Part shown: positions 55,728 to 64,000 of the stretch, one piece after another
How positions within the stretch are numbered: the stretch's first letter is position 1
Layout of the letters: each line of letters opens with the position of its first letter
Assembly: GCF_014196965.1 (NCBI RefSeq)
Contig: NZ_JACIEQ010000001.1
Location: 62,001 to 126,000 of the forward strand
Source of the DNA: Actibacterium naphthalenivorans
Lineage (GTDB): Bacteria > Pseudomonadota > Alphaproteobacteria > Rhodobacterales > Rhodobacteraceae
Reading direction: 5' to 3'
Length of the DNA: 64,000 nucleotides
Program-made: the position numbers and the translations under genes
The notes under the pieces: generated by a model
What the model was told of the DNA's origin: nothing
What the model saw: only the letters and a program-made list of their open reading frames with translations
The model's database searches: none

Positions 55728-56477
55728 ATGCCCGCCGCCGACGCCCCCTACCCGATCTTCGTGCTCACCCTTCCCGGCGACGAGGCGCGGCGGCAGCCGC
55801 TGCTGGACCGGCTGGCCGGCATGGGCCTGGGTCATGAGCTTTTCTTCGGTATCGACGGGCGCGAGGGTTTGAGCCCGGCGCAGGACGCCATGATCGACAG
55901 GCCCGCCATCAGACGGGCCTTGCGCCGTGACCTTTGCGACGCGGAACTGGCCTGCGCCCTGTCGCATCAGGCGATCTACCGCGCCATCCTGACCCGCGGG
56001 TTGCCCGGCGCCGTGATCCTCGAGGATGACGCGATCGTGGATGCGCCCTTCGGGCGGTTCATGCAAACCGGCCCCCATACGCAGGCCGACATGATATTGC
56101 TCGATCATCGCTGCGGCCGTTTCACCCGGCGGCCGGTAGCGATGCTGATGCCGGGGGTGGCGGCCTATCGCGTGATCCTGCCGCCGACCCTTGCCACAGG
56201 CTATGTGCTGTCGGCCGCCGGTGCGCGCTGGATGCTGGACGCCTGCACGCCGCTTTCGGGAACGGCGGACTGGCCCTGCGACATTTCCCGGCTGGGTGCC
56301 ATCGCCGCCGCACCGCGCATCGTCGGGCATTATGAACAGGGTGAAGGCTGGACCCATCTTCAGGGCAGCCGCGCGCGGCACAAGCAGGATACCCTGCCCA
56401 AGGGCCGCGCACGCCTGCTCTCGCGCGGATACTGGGCGCTGAAGATCAAGCGCGCCCGGTCGCGGCGGCTTTACTGA
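55728..56477 (+). CDS. Glycosyltransferase family 25 protein
   Basis: A 249-aa soluble GT25 (LPS/LOS galactosyltransferase-like) enzyme: IFVLTLPGDEARRQPLLDRL at the N-terminus, then LACALSHQAIYRAIL. The metal/nucleotide motif is VILEDDAIVD, and ATGYVLSAAGARWMLD follows in the acceptor region. It probably adds a sugar to lipopolysaccharide or capsule. I take ATG 55728 because homology begins there; the frame extends to 55662. It is convergent with two other glycosyltransferases (7-nt overlap). Confidence 0.85.
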   Translation: MPAADAPYPIFVLTLPGDEARRQPLLDRLAGMGLGHELFFGIDGREGLSPAQDAMIDRPAIRRALRRDLCDAELACALSHQAIYRAILTRGLPGAVILEDDAIVDAPFGRFMQTGPHTQADMILLDHRCGRFTRRPVAMLMPGVAAYRVILPPTLATGYVLSAAGARWMLDACTPLSGTADWPCDISRLGAIAAAPRIVGHYEQGEGWTHLQGSRARHKQDTLPKGRARLLSRGYWALKIKRARSRRLY

Positions 56478-57220
56478 ACGGGATCGTCGATCCGGTCGGG
56501 GTGCCTGCCCCGCCCCCGAACCCGGAAGGCATATTCCCAAATCTCGCGCGCCACATGCGGCGGCGACGCCTGGGTGACAGAGTAGAACAGCGCCTCGTCA
56601 AAGCTTTCGGCGCTCAGCCACCCCGCCGCGCGCGGCAGGCAGACAGGCAGGATGCCGTGTTCATGGCACCAGCGCGCCAGCCGCACATCGACAAACCCCT
56701 GAGAGCCCTTCATGAAATCGAAGGGAGGAAAATCGCAGCCGCGCATCACTGAAACGCCGGAACCGAGCTGATCGACCACCACAGGCGCGGCCAGCCCGTC
56801 GCGGAAGCGGAACTGGCGGCGATGCGCGGCGATACGGTTCGGCCGGATGCCCAGCCGCGCCGCCAGCCGCGGCCAGCCCCGGTAGAGCGAGCCGTGATAG
56901 CCCGCCAGCACCCGCTTGTGCCGCAGCGCCGCCAGCCGGCTCAGCGTGGTGGCAACGTAATCGGCGGGGTACAGGATGTCGTCATCCATGGTGAACACAT
57001 GCTCGGCGGCGGAACTGTCGGGCAGGTACTTGCCCACATCCTTCAGATCCTCATCGGGGATCACCGCCGTGACATTGCCGAACCCGGCCAGTTCGCGCGG
57101 AATCGCGTCATATTCATTCAGCACGAGGTTCAGCTGATCGACCTGCGGCGCCACCGCCGCCACCGCCCGCAGGAACGCGGCGCGGCGTGGCGGGTAGGTC
57201 GCCATGTTGGCGATGATCAT
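56471..57220 (-). CDS. Glycosyltransferase-like protein
   Basis: A 249-aa protein beginning MIIANMATYPPRRAAFLRAV, with a GT-A style nucleotide-sugar site including HVFTMDDDILYPADYVATTLSRL (DDD motif at about 92-94) and a later QLGSGVSVMRG loop. No membrane helix is seen. It probably transfers a sugar to a surface glycan. Its ATG overlaps the stop of the GT2 gene (ATGA), so the two are co-translated. The exact GT family is uncertain. Confidence 0.78.
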   Translation of the reverse strand: MIIANMATYPPRRAAFLRAVAAVAPQVDQLNLVLNEYDAIPRELAGFGNVTAVIPDEDLKDVGKYLPDSSAAEHVFTMDDDILYPADYVATTLSRLAALRHKRVLAGYHGSLYRGWPRLAARLGIRPNRIAAHRRQFRFRDGLAAPVVVDQLGSGVSVMRGCDFPPFDFMKGSQGFVDVRLARWCHEHGILPVCLPRAAGWLSAESFDEALFYSVTQASPPHVAREIWEYAFRVRGRGRHPDRIDDPVQ

Positions 57221-58050
57221 GCCGCAGGCTCCGGCGGGCGGATGCCCGCCTCGGCCCAGATCTTGCCGGTGCGGCGCGCCTCGGCGATCTTCAGCCGGTG
57301 CGCCCTGATCTTTTCGGGGTCCTTGTAGCCGCGCGGATGATCCAGATGCACCAGCGGCGCGGTAAAGCGCAGATGCCGCCCCTTGACCCCCGAATTGGCC
57401 AGGCGAATGCCGAACTCCTTGTCGCCGCCGCCATATTTCATCGTCTCGTCGAGACCGTTCACCGCCAGGATCGCGTCGCGATAGGCCGATCCGTTGCCGC
57501 CGCACCAGTTGCGCCCGACCGGATAGACATGTTCCAGCGCCGCCAGAACCGGCTTGGGCAGGGGTGCCGCCTTCAGCCAGGCGGTGAACCTGCGCAGCGC
57601 GCCGCTGCGCCTCAGCCAGCCGATGTCGAACACCCGGCCTTCCAGCACATCCACTTCGGTCACCGATTTCGTGGTCGCGTCATCCAGCCGGATCAGGCTG
57701 CCCGAACAGAAACGGTCGCGCCGGGCGACCTCCAGATGGCGGGCGATGAAGCCGGGGTGGATCAGGCAATCACCGTCGATGAAGATCAGGTAATCGGCAT
57801 CCGACGTGGCGATGGCCTTGTTCAGGATCACGTTCTTCTCGAACCCGCGATCGTCGTGCCAGACATGGCGGATCGGCAGATCGGGGTAGCGCGCCTGAAC
57901 CGCCGCGATCGCGGCAGCGGTTTCGGGGCCGGAGCCATCGTCGGCGATGCACACGCTGCCCGGCCGCACATCCTGCCGCGCCACCGAAAGCAGCGTCAGC
58001 AGCAGCGCGCGCGGGCTGTTGTAGGTCGAGATGATCAGTTCCGATGTCAT
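57217..58050 (-). CDS. Glycosyltransferase family 2 protein
   Basis: A 277-aa GT-A enzyme: SELIISTYNSPRALLLTLLSVARQ (nucleotide site), ADDGSGPET, and FIDGDCLIHP for the DxD. The segment GRNWCGGNGSAYRDAILAVNGLDE with GGGDKEFGIRLA supplies the C-terminal galactosyltransferase-like ED/QxxRW-equivalent region. It likely builds cell-surface polysaccharide with the downstream GT gene. The ATG at 58050 follows CAGGGGCGCCCG; nine codons of in-frame upstream sequence are not used. Confidence 0.88.
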   Translation of the reverse strand: MTSELIISTYNSPRALLLTLLSVARQDVRPGSVCIADDGSGPETAAAIAAVQARYPDLPIRHVWHDDRGFEKNVILNKAIATSDADYLIFIDGDCLIHPGFIARHLEVARRDRFCSGSLIRLDDATTKSVTEVDVLEGRVFDIGWLRRSGALRRFTAWLKAAPLPKPVLAALEHVYPVGRNWCGGNGSAYRDAILAVNGLDETMKYGGGDKEFGIRLANSGVKGRHLRFTAPLVHLDHPRGYKDPEKIRAHRLKIAEARRTGKIWAEAGIRPPEPAA

Positions 58051-58113
58051 CGGGCGCCCCTGCTGGCCGGGTTGCAATCACCTAACCCCGGAGCGGCCGG
58101 GTTTCAACCGCGC

Positions 58114-58575
58114 CTAGAGCGGCAGCGCGGTTGTCGCCTTGATTTCCTCCATCGACAAGAGCGCCGTGACGTTGTGGATTTTCACATCCGCGATCAGCGC
58201 CTGATAGAACGCGTCATAGGCACGCGCATTGGCCACACGCACCTTCAGGATATAGTCGATATCGCCGGCCAGCCGGTGCGCCTCCTGCACCTCGGGGCGG
58301 GCGCGCAGCGCCTCGAGGAACCGCAGCTGCCAGTCGGCCTCATGCTCGGCGGTGCGGATCAGCACGAAGAAACAGGCCTCCAGCCCCAGCGCCTCGGGCT
58401 CGACGATCACGGTCTGGCCACGGATCACCCCGGTCTCTCGCATCTTGCGGATACGGTTCCAGACAGGGGTTTTCGACGATCCCACCGTCCGGGCGATCTC
58501 ATCCAGAGACTGCCCCGCATCGCGCTGCAACTCCGCCAGGATCTTGCGGTCGGTCTTGTCCAGTTTCGCGGCCAT
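58114..58575 (-). CDS. Lrp/AsnC-family transcriptional regulator
   Basis: A 153-aa regulator. N-terminal helix-turn-helix: KLDKTDRKILAELQRDAGQSLDEIARTVGSSKTPVWNRIRKM. The C-terminal RAM ligand-binding domain has EVQEAHRLAGDIDYILKVRV. It typically senses an amino acid and controls its transport or breakdown; the target is not evident from the neighbours. The ATG at 58575 follows GGGGTGGTG; a longer frame to 58683 is not supported. Confidence 0.92.
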   Translation of the reverse strand: MAAKLDKTDRKILAELQRDAGQSLDEIARTVGSSKTPVWNRIRKMRETGVIRGQTVIVEPEALGLEACFFVLIRTAEHEADWQLRFLEALRARPEVQEAHRLAGDIDYILKVRVANARAYDAFYQALIADVKIHNVTALLSMEEIKATTALPL

Positions 58576-58786
58576 CACCACCCCATCGGGAAATACGTCT
58601 GTTGATACGGCATATTCCCCCGCATAGCAGAACGATTTCCCGCATCCAACGCCAATCTGAGATGCATCTTTGATCGAAATCATGGAGCGCCCGCGCCCCT
58701 CGGCGGTTTATCGGGCAAGACTGGGGGTTTCGGCCCCGCGCAAGGCATCCTAGAAACAGAAAACCGGCCGAAAGGCCCATCGCAAC

Positions 58787-59602
58787 ATGACCGAGCACAC
58801 GCATTTGACCGATACCGCCCCCAAGCCCGCCACCCTCCCCGACGCGCAAACCGTGACTACGGTACGTCACTGGACCGACCGGCTGTTTTCGTTCCGCGTC
58901 ACGCGGCCGCGCAGCCTGCGCTTCCGCTCGGGCGAGTTCGTCATGATCGGCCTGATGGGCGACACCGGCAAACCCCTGCTGCGCGCCTATTCCATCGCCA
59001 GCCCCGCCTGGGACGAAGAGCTGGAGTTCTACTCGATCAAGGTGCCCGACGGCCCCCTGACCAGCCGGCTGCAGCATATCCGGCCCGGCGATCAGATCAT
59101 CCTGCGCCCCAAGCCAGTCGGCACCCTGGTGCTCGACGCGCTGCTGCCGGGCAAGCGGCTGTGGCTGTTCGCCACCGGCACCGGCATCGCCCCCTTCGCC
59201 AGCCTGATGCGCGACCCCGACACCTATGAGCGTTACGACGAGGTCATCATGATGCACACCTGCCGGGATCTGGCAGAGCTGGACTATGGTCGCGAACTGG
59301 TCGAGGGGCTGCCCGACGATCCGCTGATCGGCGAGATCGTCGCCGGCAAATTGCGTTACTATCCCACCACAACCCGCGAGCAGAGCCCGTTCATGGGCCG
59401 GATCACCGACAACCTGCGCACGGGCAAGGTGTTCGCCGATCTGGGCCTGCCGCCGATGTCGCCCGAAACCGACAGGGGCATGGTCTGCGGATCGCTGCAG
59501 TTCAACAAGGATATCATGGCCATCCTCGAAACCTTCGGCCTGCGCGAGGGCGCGAATTCAGAGCCAAGGGAATATGTCGTCGAGAAGGCGTTCGTGGGCT
59601 AG
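58787..59602 (+). CDS. fpr: Ferredoxin/flavodoxin-NADP+ reductase
   Basis: A 271-aa FAD enzyme of the bacterial plant-type FNR family. FAD binding is by [10 protein letters not shown] (residues 65-74) and [20 protein letters not shown] binding is by [16 protein letters not shown], with [11 protein letters not shown] nearby. The C-terminal extension VEKAFVG is the alphaproteobacterial form. It supplies or drains electrons for ferredoxins, possibly including the Rieske protein of the catabolic cluster. It stands alone with a terminator behind it. Confidence 0.93.
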   Translation: MTEHTHLTDTAPKPATLPDAQTVTTVRHWTDRLFSFRVTRPRSLRFRSGEFVMIGLMGDTGKPLLRAYSIASPAWDEELEFYSIKVPDGPLTSRLQHIRPGDQIILRPKPVGTLVLDALLPGKRLWLFATGTGIAPFASLMRDPDTYERYDEVIMMHTCRDLAELDYGRELVEGLPDDPLIGEIVAGKLRYYPTTTREQSPFMGRITDNLRTGKVFADLGLPPMSPETDRGMVCGSLQFNKDIMAILETFGLREGANSEPREYVVEKAFVG

Positions 59603-59611
59603 GCCATGAAA

Positions 59612-59643
59612 AACGCCGCGCAGGGGCGGCCCCGCGCGGCGTT
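59612..59643. terminator. Bidirectional terminator between fpr and the Ala-rich protein gene
   Basis: AACGCCGCGC (59612-59621) pairs perfectly with GCGCGGCGTT (59634-59643); on the plus strand it is followed by GCGATTTT and on the minus strand by TTTCATGG. It serves both convergent genes. Confidence 0.8.
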
Positions 59644-59658
59644 GCGATTTTGAAGAAC

Positions 59659-60342
59659 TTACATGCCGAGCGCGGTCTTGACCTGCGTGATGGTGGCATC
59701 GACCAGCGCGGGGTTGCTGCGCGCCTGTTCGACCGCCGAGCGCAGCACCGACTTGCGCATCGCGTCAAGATCGGAGGCGTTGATCATCTCGATGATCTTG
59801 TCGGCGTCGAACCCTTCCTGCGTCAGCGGTGCATCGGCCGGAACGTCGGTGACCGGCGCATCGGTGACCGTGGCCACGCCGGCATCCATCGTCTCGCCAG
59901 CGGTATCGGCGGCATCCGTCGCCGCCGCAGCCCCCGTCTGCGCCGCATCGGCGGCGGTGTCGGTCACCGCATCGGTGGCCTCGGTCACAGCGCCCTGCGT
60001 CGCCTCCATCGACTCGCCGCCGGTGACAGCGTCGCTCACCGCCTCGACGGCATCGCTCGCGGCCTCGCTTACGCTTTCGGTGATGTCGCCAAGCGCCTTG
60101 GCGGCGTTATCGGCCGCCCCTTCCACCGCCTCGGCGGTACTCTCGACCGCGCCTTCGACCTTCTCGCTGACGCTCTCGGCCGCATCGTCAACCGCCTCGG
60201 CGGCGTTTTCCATGGGCGTCGGTGCCTCGAGCGCGGTCTCGGCGGGCGGCAGCGCCTCTTCTTTCGATCTGCTTTGATACCAGACGAAGCCTCCGATCCC
60301 GACTGCAGCCAGAATGACGACCGTAATTGCCGTGTTCTTCAT
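59659..60342 (-). CDS. Ala/Glu-rich membrane-anchored helical protein
   Basis: A 227-aa protein: one N-terminal membrane helix ([20 protein letters not shown]), then an Ala-, Glu-, Asp- and Val-rich region (about 35-170) of short heptad-like helical repeats such as [20 protein letters not shown] conserved C-terminal domain (about 175-227) reads [31 protein letters not shown]. No enzyme motif is seen. It resembles LEA-like or apolipophorin-like helical proteins and may act in envelope stress tolerance; the function is unknown. Confidence 0.75.
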   Translation of the reverse strand: MKNTAITVVILAAVGIGGFVWYQSRSKEEALPPAETALEAPTPMENAAEAVDDAAESVSEKVEGAVESTAEAVEGAADNAAKALGDITESVSEAASDAVEAVSDAVTGGESMEATQGAVTEATDAVTDTAADAAQTGAAAATDAADTAGETMDAGVATVTDAPVTDVPADAPLTQEGFDADKIIEMINASDLDAMRKSVLRSAVEQARSNPALVDATITQVKTALGM

Positions 60343-60531
60343 CTCATTGTCCTTTCAAGATCGCATAGCGCGTGTTTCCGAGCGCCCTTGTGGCAAAGCT
60401 GCCATGGAATGGAAACAGATTTCGGCGCGCCCGAAAGCGCCCTGCGGAAAGCCGCCGCGAAAACCGGGTTGAAACACATCCCCGCCAAGTCTATTTTCCG
60501 CCAAACCATAAACCACACAAGGAACACCACC

Positions 60532-61077
60532 ATAGCCCGCAGACCTCACAACGCGCCGCCAACGCGCGAAACCGGCCCCCGCGTGAACGAACGTATCCGG
60601 TGCCCGGAAATCCGGTTAATCGGCGCCGAAGGCGAAAACGTCGGCGTCGTCACCCCGGAGCGCGGGATGCAACTGGCCGAACAGGCCGGCCTTGATCTGG
60701 TGGAGATCTCCCCCAACGCCTCGCCGCCGGTCTGCAAGATCATGGATTTCGGCAAGTTCAAATACGAACAGCAGAAACGAGAATCCGAGGCGCGCAAGAA
60801 GCAGAAGATCATCGAGGTCAAGGAGGTCAAGTTCCGCCCGAACACCGACACTCATGACTATGAGGTCAAGATGCGCAACGTGGTGAAATTCCTGGAGAAC
60901 GGCGACAAGGTGAAAGTCACCCTGCGCTTCCGGGGCCGCGAAATGGCGCACCAGAATCTCGGTCGGGAGCTGCTGGAGCGTGTGGCGGAAGACGTCAAGG
61001 AAATCGGCAAGATCGAGAACATGCCGAAGATGGAAGGCCGCCAGATGATCATGATGATCGGCCCGATGCCGAAATAA
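60532..61077 (+). CDS. infC: Translation initiation factor IF-3 starting at AUA
   Basis: A 181-aa IF-3: N-domain [23 protein letters not shown], the linker [18 protein letters not shown], and the C-domain [26 protein letters not shown] and [14 protein letters not shown]. The likely start is ATA at 60532, giving (M)ARRPHNAPP, with AAGGA eight bases upstream. The conserved alphaproteobacterial N-terminus begins here, and no in-frame ATG or GTG lies nearby upstream. GTG 60583 would remove 17 residues. E. coli infC starts with AUU, which IF-3 itself discriminates against to control its own level, so the same feedback is probable. A terminator follows. Confidence 0.93.
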   Translation: MARRPHNAPPTRETGPRVNERIRCPEIRLIGAEGENVGVVTPERGMQLAEQAGLDLVEISPNASPPVCKIMDFGKFKYEQQKRESEARKKQKIIEVKEVKFRPNTDTHDYEVKMRNVVKFLENGDKVKVTLRFRGREMAHQNLGRELLERVAEDVKEIGKIENMPKMEGRQMIMMIGPMPK

Positions 61078-61106
61078 CCCCGGCGCCCACCAAGAGATAC
61101 AACAAG

Positions 61107-61131
61107 CCCCCGCCACAGAGCGGGGGTTTTT
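61107..61131 (+). terminator. Rho-independent terminator of infC
   Basis: CCCCCGC (61107-61113), loop CACAGA, GCGGGGG (61120-61126), then TTTTT. It lies 30 bp after the infC stop. Confidence 0.93.
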
Positions 61132-61174
61132 CGTTCCGGGCCGGCGGTTTTCGCGGGGTCCGCTGCAAGGGATG

Positions 61175-61262
61175 AAAAAATTTTAGGCGCTGCAGGAGGG
61201 AGGGCCCGCAGCGCCTTTAAGTCCGGCATCGCGGGAGGGAGGGCCCTTGATGCCTTTTATGC
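61175..61262 (-). ncRNA. Candidate small RNA with two anti-Shine-Dalgarno hairpins
   Basis: On the minus strand two hairpins stand in tandem. The first has stem GGCATC/GATGCC (61254-61225) and the second GGCGCTGC/GCAGCGCC (61215-61186). Both loops carry GGGCCCTCCCTCC, complementary to Shine-Dalgarno sequences. The second is followed by TAAAATTTTTT, a terminator-like U-tract. This layout matches the alphaproteobacterial cuckoo/CcsR RNA type, whose loops contain CCUCCUCCC. The 5' end is uncertain; a CATAAA lies just before the first stem. It could be cleaved from the mRNA of the exporter genes upstream or have its own promoter. Confidence 0.65.
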
Positions 61263-61366
61263 CGCGCAGGGAACGCCACGGCATTCGGGAAATTGCAGAC
61301 AGAAAAGAATCTGGTCTTCCGCTGCAACTCACATTGGCTTTTTCGCATGTGGTTCAAGAGCCAACT

Positions 61367-61380
61367 TTGATGCAGGTCAA
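61367..61380. promoter_or_regulatory. FNR/FnrL-like box
   Basis: TTGATGCAGGTCAA fits TTGAT-N4-RTCAA, the FnrL consensus. It lies between the exporter operon and the candidate small RNA, about 110-120 bp upstream of the RNA on the minus strand. A role in oxygen-dependent control of that RNA is possible. The rest of 61263-61440 shows no gene. Confidence 0.45.
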
Positions 61381-61440
61381 AACGGGCGCGAATAACCATC
61401 TGGCAGCAAAGAAAATTAAATATATTTTCCGGCGGCCGGG

Positions 61441-62652
61441 CTATTGATGCCGCAATGCTTCGATCGGATCCATCTGGGCGGCCCGGCGCGCCGGGAAATA
61501 GCCGAAAATCACCCCGACGCCGGCCGAAAACGCAAAGGCGATCAGGATCACCCGCGGATCGGGCACAAACGGGATCGACATCAGGTTCGATGCCAGCGCC
61601 CCCAGCCCGAGCCCCAGCACGATGCCAAGCAGCCCGCCCAGCAACGACAGCACGATCGCCTCGACCAGAAACTGCAGCATGACCTGCCCGGTCTGCGCGC
61701 CCACGGCCAGCCGAATGCCGATCTCGCGCGTGCGCTCCGTCACCGACACCAGCATGATGTTCATGATGCCGATACCCCCCACCAGCAGGCTGACAGCCGC
61801 CACGGATGACAAGAGCCCGGTCAGGACCGCAGTGATCCCCGACAGGACAGAGGCGATCTGTTTCATGTCCATGACAGAGAAGTCGTCCTCCTCGCCCGCG
61901 GAAATGCGGCGGCGTTCGCGCATCAGGATCTCGATGTCGCGTATCGCCCGGTCGGTGGAGACGCCATCGCGCACCGTGACATAGATCAGCGACACGTCGT
62001 TGTTGCCCGCCACACGGCGCTGGAAGGTCTTCAGCGGGATCGCCACGATATCGTCCTGATCATCGCCATAGCTTGTCACGCCTTTCGCGGCCAGGATGCC
62101 GACAACCTCGCAGGACAGGGATCTGAGGCGAAGTTTCTCTCCGATGGGATTGATATTGAAGAACAGTTCTTCAATGATCGTTTCACCGATGACGCAGACC
62201 GCGCGACCGGCCTTTTCTTCGGCATCGGTGAATATGCGCCCCTCGGCGATCGACCAGTTCATCGCATCCATGAGCGTCGTTTCCGCGCCGGCGAGCTGGG
62301 TGAAGTGGTTTTCGTTGCCGTAAACCGCAGTGATGTTGGTCATCGAATAGGGGGCGGCGATTTCGATGCTCGACAACTCTTCCCTCAGCGCCTCGGCATC
62401 GGCGCGCACGAACGACCGGTCGGCGCTGAGCCCGCCCCCGCCGCCCATGCCGCCCACTCCCGGCCGGATGATCAGCGTGTTGCTGCCGAGTGATTCCACA
62501 TCCGCTGTCACCTGGGTCTGCGATCCCTGCCCGACCGTGACCATCGCGATGACGGCGCCGACGCCGATGACGATGCCCAGCACCGTCAGGAACGAGCGCA
62601 GCATGTTGCGAAAAATGGCCTGAACGGCAAGGCGGATGGTTTCCCACAGCAT
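61441..62652 (-). CDS. MacB-like ABC transporter permease
   Basis: A 403-aa MacB/FtsX-type protein. One helix near the N-terminus (LTVLGIVIGVGAVIAMVTVG) precedes a large periplasmic domain (about 45-265). Three C-terminal helices follow around LLVGGIGIMNIMLVSVTERTREIGIRLAVGA, the family signature. With the adjacent ATPase and adaptor it forms a split MacAB-like mechanotransmission exporter for antibiotics, lipids or peptides. It lacks a fused ATPase domain, as in the YknZ-type arrangement. The gap to the ATPase gene is only 3 bp. Confidence 0.92.
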   Translation of the reverse strand: MLWETIRLAVQAIFRNMLRSFLTVLGIVIGVGAVIAMVTVGQGSQTQVTADVESLGSNTLIIRPGVGGMGGGGGLSADRSFVRADAEALREELSSIEIAAPYSMTNITAVYGNENHFTQLAGAETTLMDAMNWSIAEGRIFTDAEEKAGRAVCVIGETIIEELFFNINPIGEKLRLRSLSCEVVGILAAKGVTSYGDDQDDIVAIPLKTFQRRVAGNNDVSLIYVTVRDGVSTDRAIRDIEILMRERRRISAGEEDDFSVMDMKQIASVLSGITAVLTGLLSSVAAVSLLVGGIGIMNIMLVSVTERTREIGIRLAVGAQTGQVMLQFLVEAIVLSLLGGLLGIVLGLGLGALASNLMSIPFVPDPRVILIAFAFSAGVGVIFGYFPARRAAQMDPIEALRHQ

Positions 62653-62655
62653 GGT

Positions 62656-63363
62656 TCAGCCCTTCCCCGGCGTTTTCGTATCCTGCTCGATATGGCCATC
62701 GACGAAAGAGACCAGCCGCCGGGCATATTCGGCCATGTCCTCTTCGTGGGTGACCATGACGATGGTGATATTCTCGGTCTTGTTCAGCCCCGACAGCAGA
62801 TCCATGATCTCACGCGAACGCTCGGTATCCAGGTTGCCCGTCGGCTCGTCGGCCAGGATCACATCCGGTCCGCCCGCCAGCGCGCGCGCGATCGCCACCC
62901 GCTGTTGCTGGCCGCCGGACAACTGCGACGGGTCGTGATCCGCCCGGTGCGACAGGCCGACCTTGTCCAGCGCCTCCAGCGCCATCCGCTGCCGCTCGCC
63001 GCGCGGCAGGCCCTTGTAGATCAGCGGCAGCTCGACGTTTTCCAGCGCCGTGGTCCGGGGCAGAAGATTGTAGCCCTGAAACACGAACCCCAGATAGTTG
63101 CGCCGCAGCAGCGCCCGCTGGTCGTGATCCAGCTTGCCCACATCCACCCCTTCGAACAGGAACGTGCCGGAGGTGGGTGTATCGAGGCAGCCGAGCACGT
63201 TCATCACCGTGGATTTGCCAGAGCCCGACGGCCCCATGATCGCCACGAATTCGCCGGCCGTGATCGTCAGGTCAACGCCGCGCAGCGCCCGCACTTCGGC
63301 CTCGCCCGCGCCGTAAACCTTGGTGATCCCTCTGAGTTCGATCAGGGGTGCGGTGCCAGCCAT
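62656..63363 (-). CDS. MacB/LolD-type ABC transporter ATPase
   Basis: A 235-aa ATPase with Walker A GPSGSGKST (about residues 41-49), Q-loop FVFQGYNLLPRTTALENVELPL, signature LSGGQQQR, Walker B VILADEPTGNLD and the switch His in VMVTHEED. It powers the adjacent permease. It is two bases before the adaptor gene's stop, so the three are one operon on the minus strand. Confidence 0.95.
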   Translation of the reverse strand: MAGTAPLIELRGITKVYGAGEAEVRALRGVDLTITAGEFVAIMGPSGSGKSTVMNVLGCLDTPTSGTFLFEGVDVGKLDHDQRALLRRNYLGFVFQGYNLLPRTTALENVELPLIYKGLPRGERQRMALEALDKVGLSHRADHDPSQLSGGQQQRVAIARALAGGPDVILADEPTGNLDTERSREIMDLLSGLNKTENITIVMVTHEEDMAEYARRLVSFVDGHIEQDTKTPGKG

Positions 63364-63364
63364 G

Positions 63365-64000
63365 TTACTCAGCCCCGGTCTGATCCGTGATCACCTGATC
63401 GCCCTCGGCCAACGCACCGTCCAACACCGCCGTGAAACGCCCGTCGCTTTGCCCGAGCGTCACCGGAATTTCCACGGCCTGGCCCGCGCGCAGCAGCCAC
63501 AGCGTCTTTTGCGCGGCTTCGCCCATGCCCGCGTCACGGCCGGGGCGGTCGGGCATGATCAGGCCCAGAAGCCCGCTGCCCGAGGAATCGCCGCCGCCGC
63601 CGCTCTCGGCCACCCGGGGCGGTGCGAAGCGCAGCGCGGCGTTGGGCACCATCAGTACGTCCGAAAGCTCTGCCACCACGATATCGGCGGTGGCCGTCAT
63701 GCCCGGGCGCAGCCGCAGCGACGAGTTGTCGATCACGAGGATGGCCTTGTAATTGACCACCCCGTCAATCTCTTCGGGCGCATAGCGAACCTGAGAGATC
63801 TCGGCGGGAAAGGTTTCGTCGTCGTAGGCATCCACCGTGAAGGTCGCGCTGTTGCCAACCGCGACCCGGCCGATATCGGCCTCGTCGATATCCACCTGCA
63901 GCTCCATGCTGGCCAGATCCTCGGCGATGGTGAACAGCACCGGTGCCGACAGCGACGAGGCGACGATCTGCCCGGCATCCGCGTTGCGTTCCAGCACCAC
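63365..64000 (-). CDS. MacA/HlyD-type membrane fusion protein, cut by the window edge
   Basis: The C-terminal 211 residues of a periplasmic adaptor; the start lies beyond the right edge. Visible parts are a beta-barrel domain (LQVDIDEADIGRVAVGNSATFTVDAYDDETFPAEI, then LRPGMTATADIVV) and a membrane-proximal domain (VPNAALRF). A Gly-rich insertion (ESGGGGDSSGSGLLG) and GQAVEIPVTLG follow. It links the MacB-like permease to an outer-membrane channel, which is not in the window. Confidence 0.92.
   Translation of the reverse strand: MVLERNADAGQIVASSLSAPVLFTIAEDLASMELQVDIDEADIGRVAVGNSATFTVDAYDDETFPAEISQVRYAPEEIDGVVNYKAILVIDNSSLRLRPGMTATADIVVAELSDVLMVPNAALRFAPPRVAESGGGGDSSGSGLLGLIMPDRPGRDAGMGEAAQKTLWLLRAGQAVEIPVTLGQSDGRFTAVLDGALAEGDQVITDQTGAE

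Noticed and set aside
61186-61254. Plus-strand reading of the two hairpins as extra infC terminators
   Set aside because: The infC terminator at 61107-61131 is already complete, and the T-run after the stems is better on the minus strand.
61217-61399. 60-codon minus-strand frame before the hairpin RNA
   Set aside because: No ribosome site, and it runs through both structured hairpins and the FnrL-like box; not a credible protein.

Overview
The window looks like chromosome of a GC-rich alphaproteobacterium of the Rhodobacterales (roseobacter/Rhodobacteraceae type). The evidence is the infC sequence, a TGA-N9-TCA iron box of the Rhodobacterales kind, the style of the ferredoxin-NADP reductase and Lrp regulator, and tightly overlapping ATGA/GTGA gene junctions. 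No rRNA, tRNA or CRISPR array was seen.

Region by region: (1) 0.7-10.8 kb is an N-type (second, Na+/H+-type) F-ATPase operon in the order atpD-C-Q-R-B-E-F-A-G, headed by a PhaC-like alpha/beta hydrolase. It is broken inside the 3' end of atpB by a complete 2,508-bp IS1595-family element with a perfect 8-bp target duplication. The element carries three unrecognised passenger genes translationally coupled to its transposase. (2) 10.8-19.5 kb is a catabolic cluster: desaturase-like membrane oxygenase, Rieske ferredoxin, AhpD/CMD-like protein, AstE/AspA-type deacylase, 2-oxoglutarate oxygenase and NicX/M29-like metalloenzyme, with an XRE-cupin regulator. Opposite it lies a polar amino-acid-type ABC importer without an ATPase gene, ending at a decayed IS3 remnant. 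(3) 19.9-22.5 kb holds an NmrA-like oxidoreductase and a MerR regulator divergent from an MFS exporter, with a textbook MerR-type operator. (4) 22.7-35.2 kb is a complete aerobactin-like siderophore locus: iucABC, iucD, an MFS exporter, a TonB-like protein, a Fe-siderophore reductase, a TonB-dependent receptor and an RhtX/FptX-type permease. (5) 35.4-55.6 kb contains a small protein, a lysozyme-like secreted protein, and a surface-protein regulon. The regulon has four secreted proteins (170, 879, 1915 and 1731 aa), three of them large DUF11/SdrD-B/GEVED multidomain proteins, around a LuxR-type response regulator, a hybrid histidine kinase and a small periplasmic sulfite-oxidase-like protein. 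(6) 55.7-64 kb has three glycosyltransferases, an Lrp regulator, fpr, an Ala-rich membrane protein, infC (apparently starting at AUA), a candidate anti-Shine-Dalgarno small RNA, and a MacAB-like exporter cut by the window edge.

The most interesting points are: a 16-bp palindrome repeated three times in the surface-protein regulon, two copies lying at exactly the same distance from a -10-like hexamer; the two-hairpin minus-strand RNA with CCCTCCCTCC loops after infC; the IS1595 passenger module, whose insertion gives AtpB a substitute hydrophobic C-terminus; and the AUA start of infC. All functional calls are from reading the sequence only; no database search was run.
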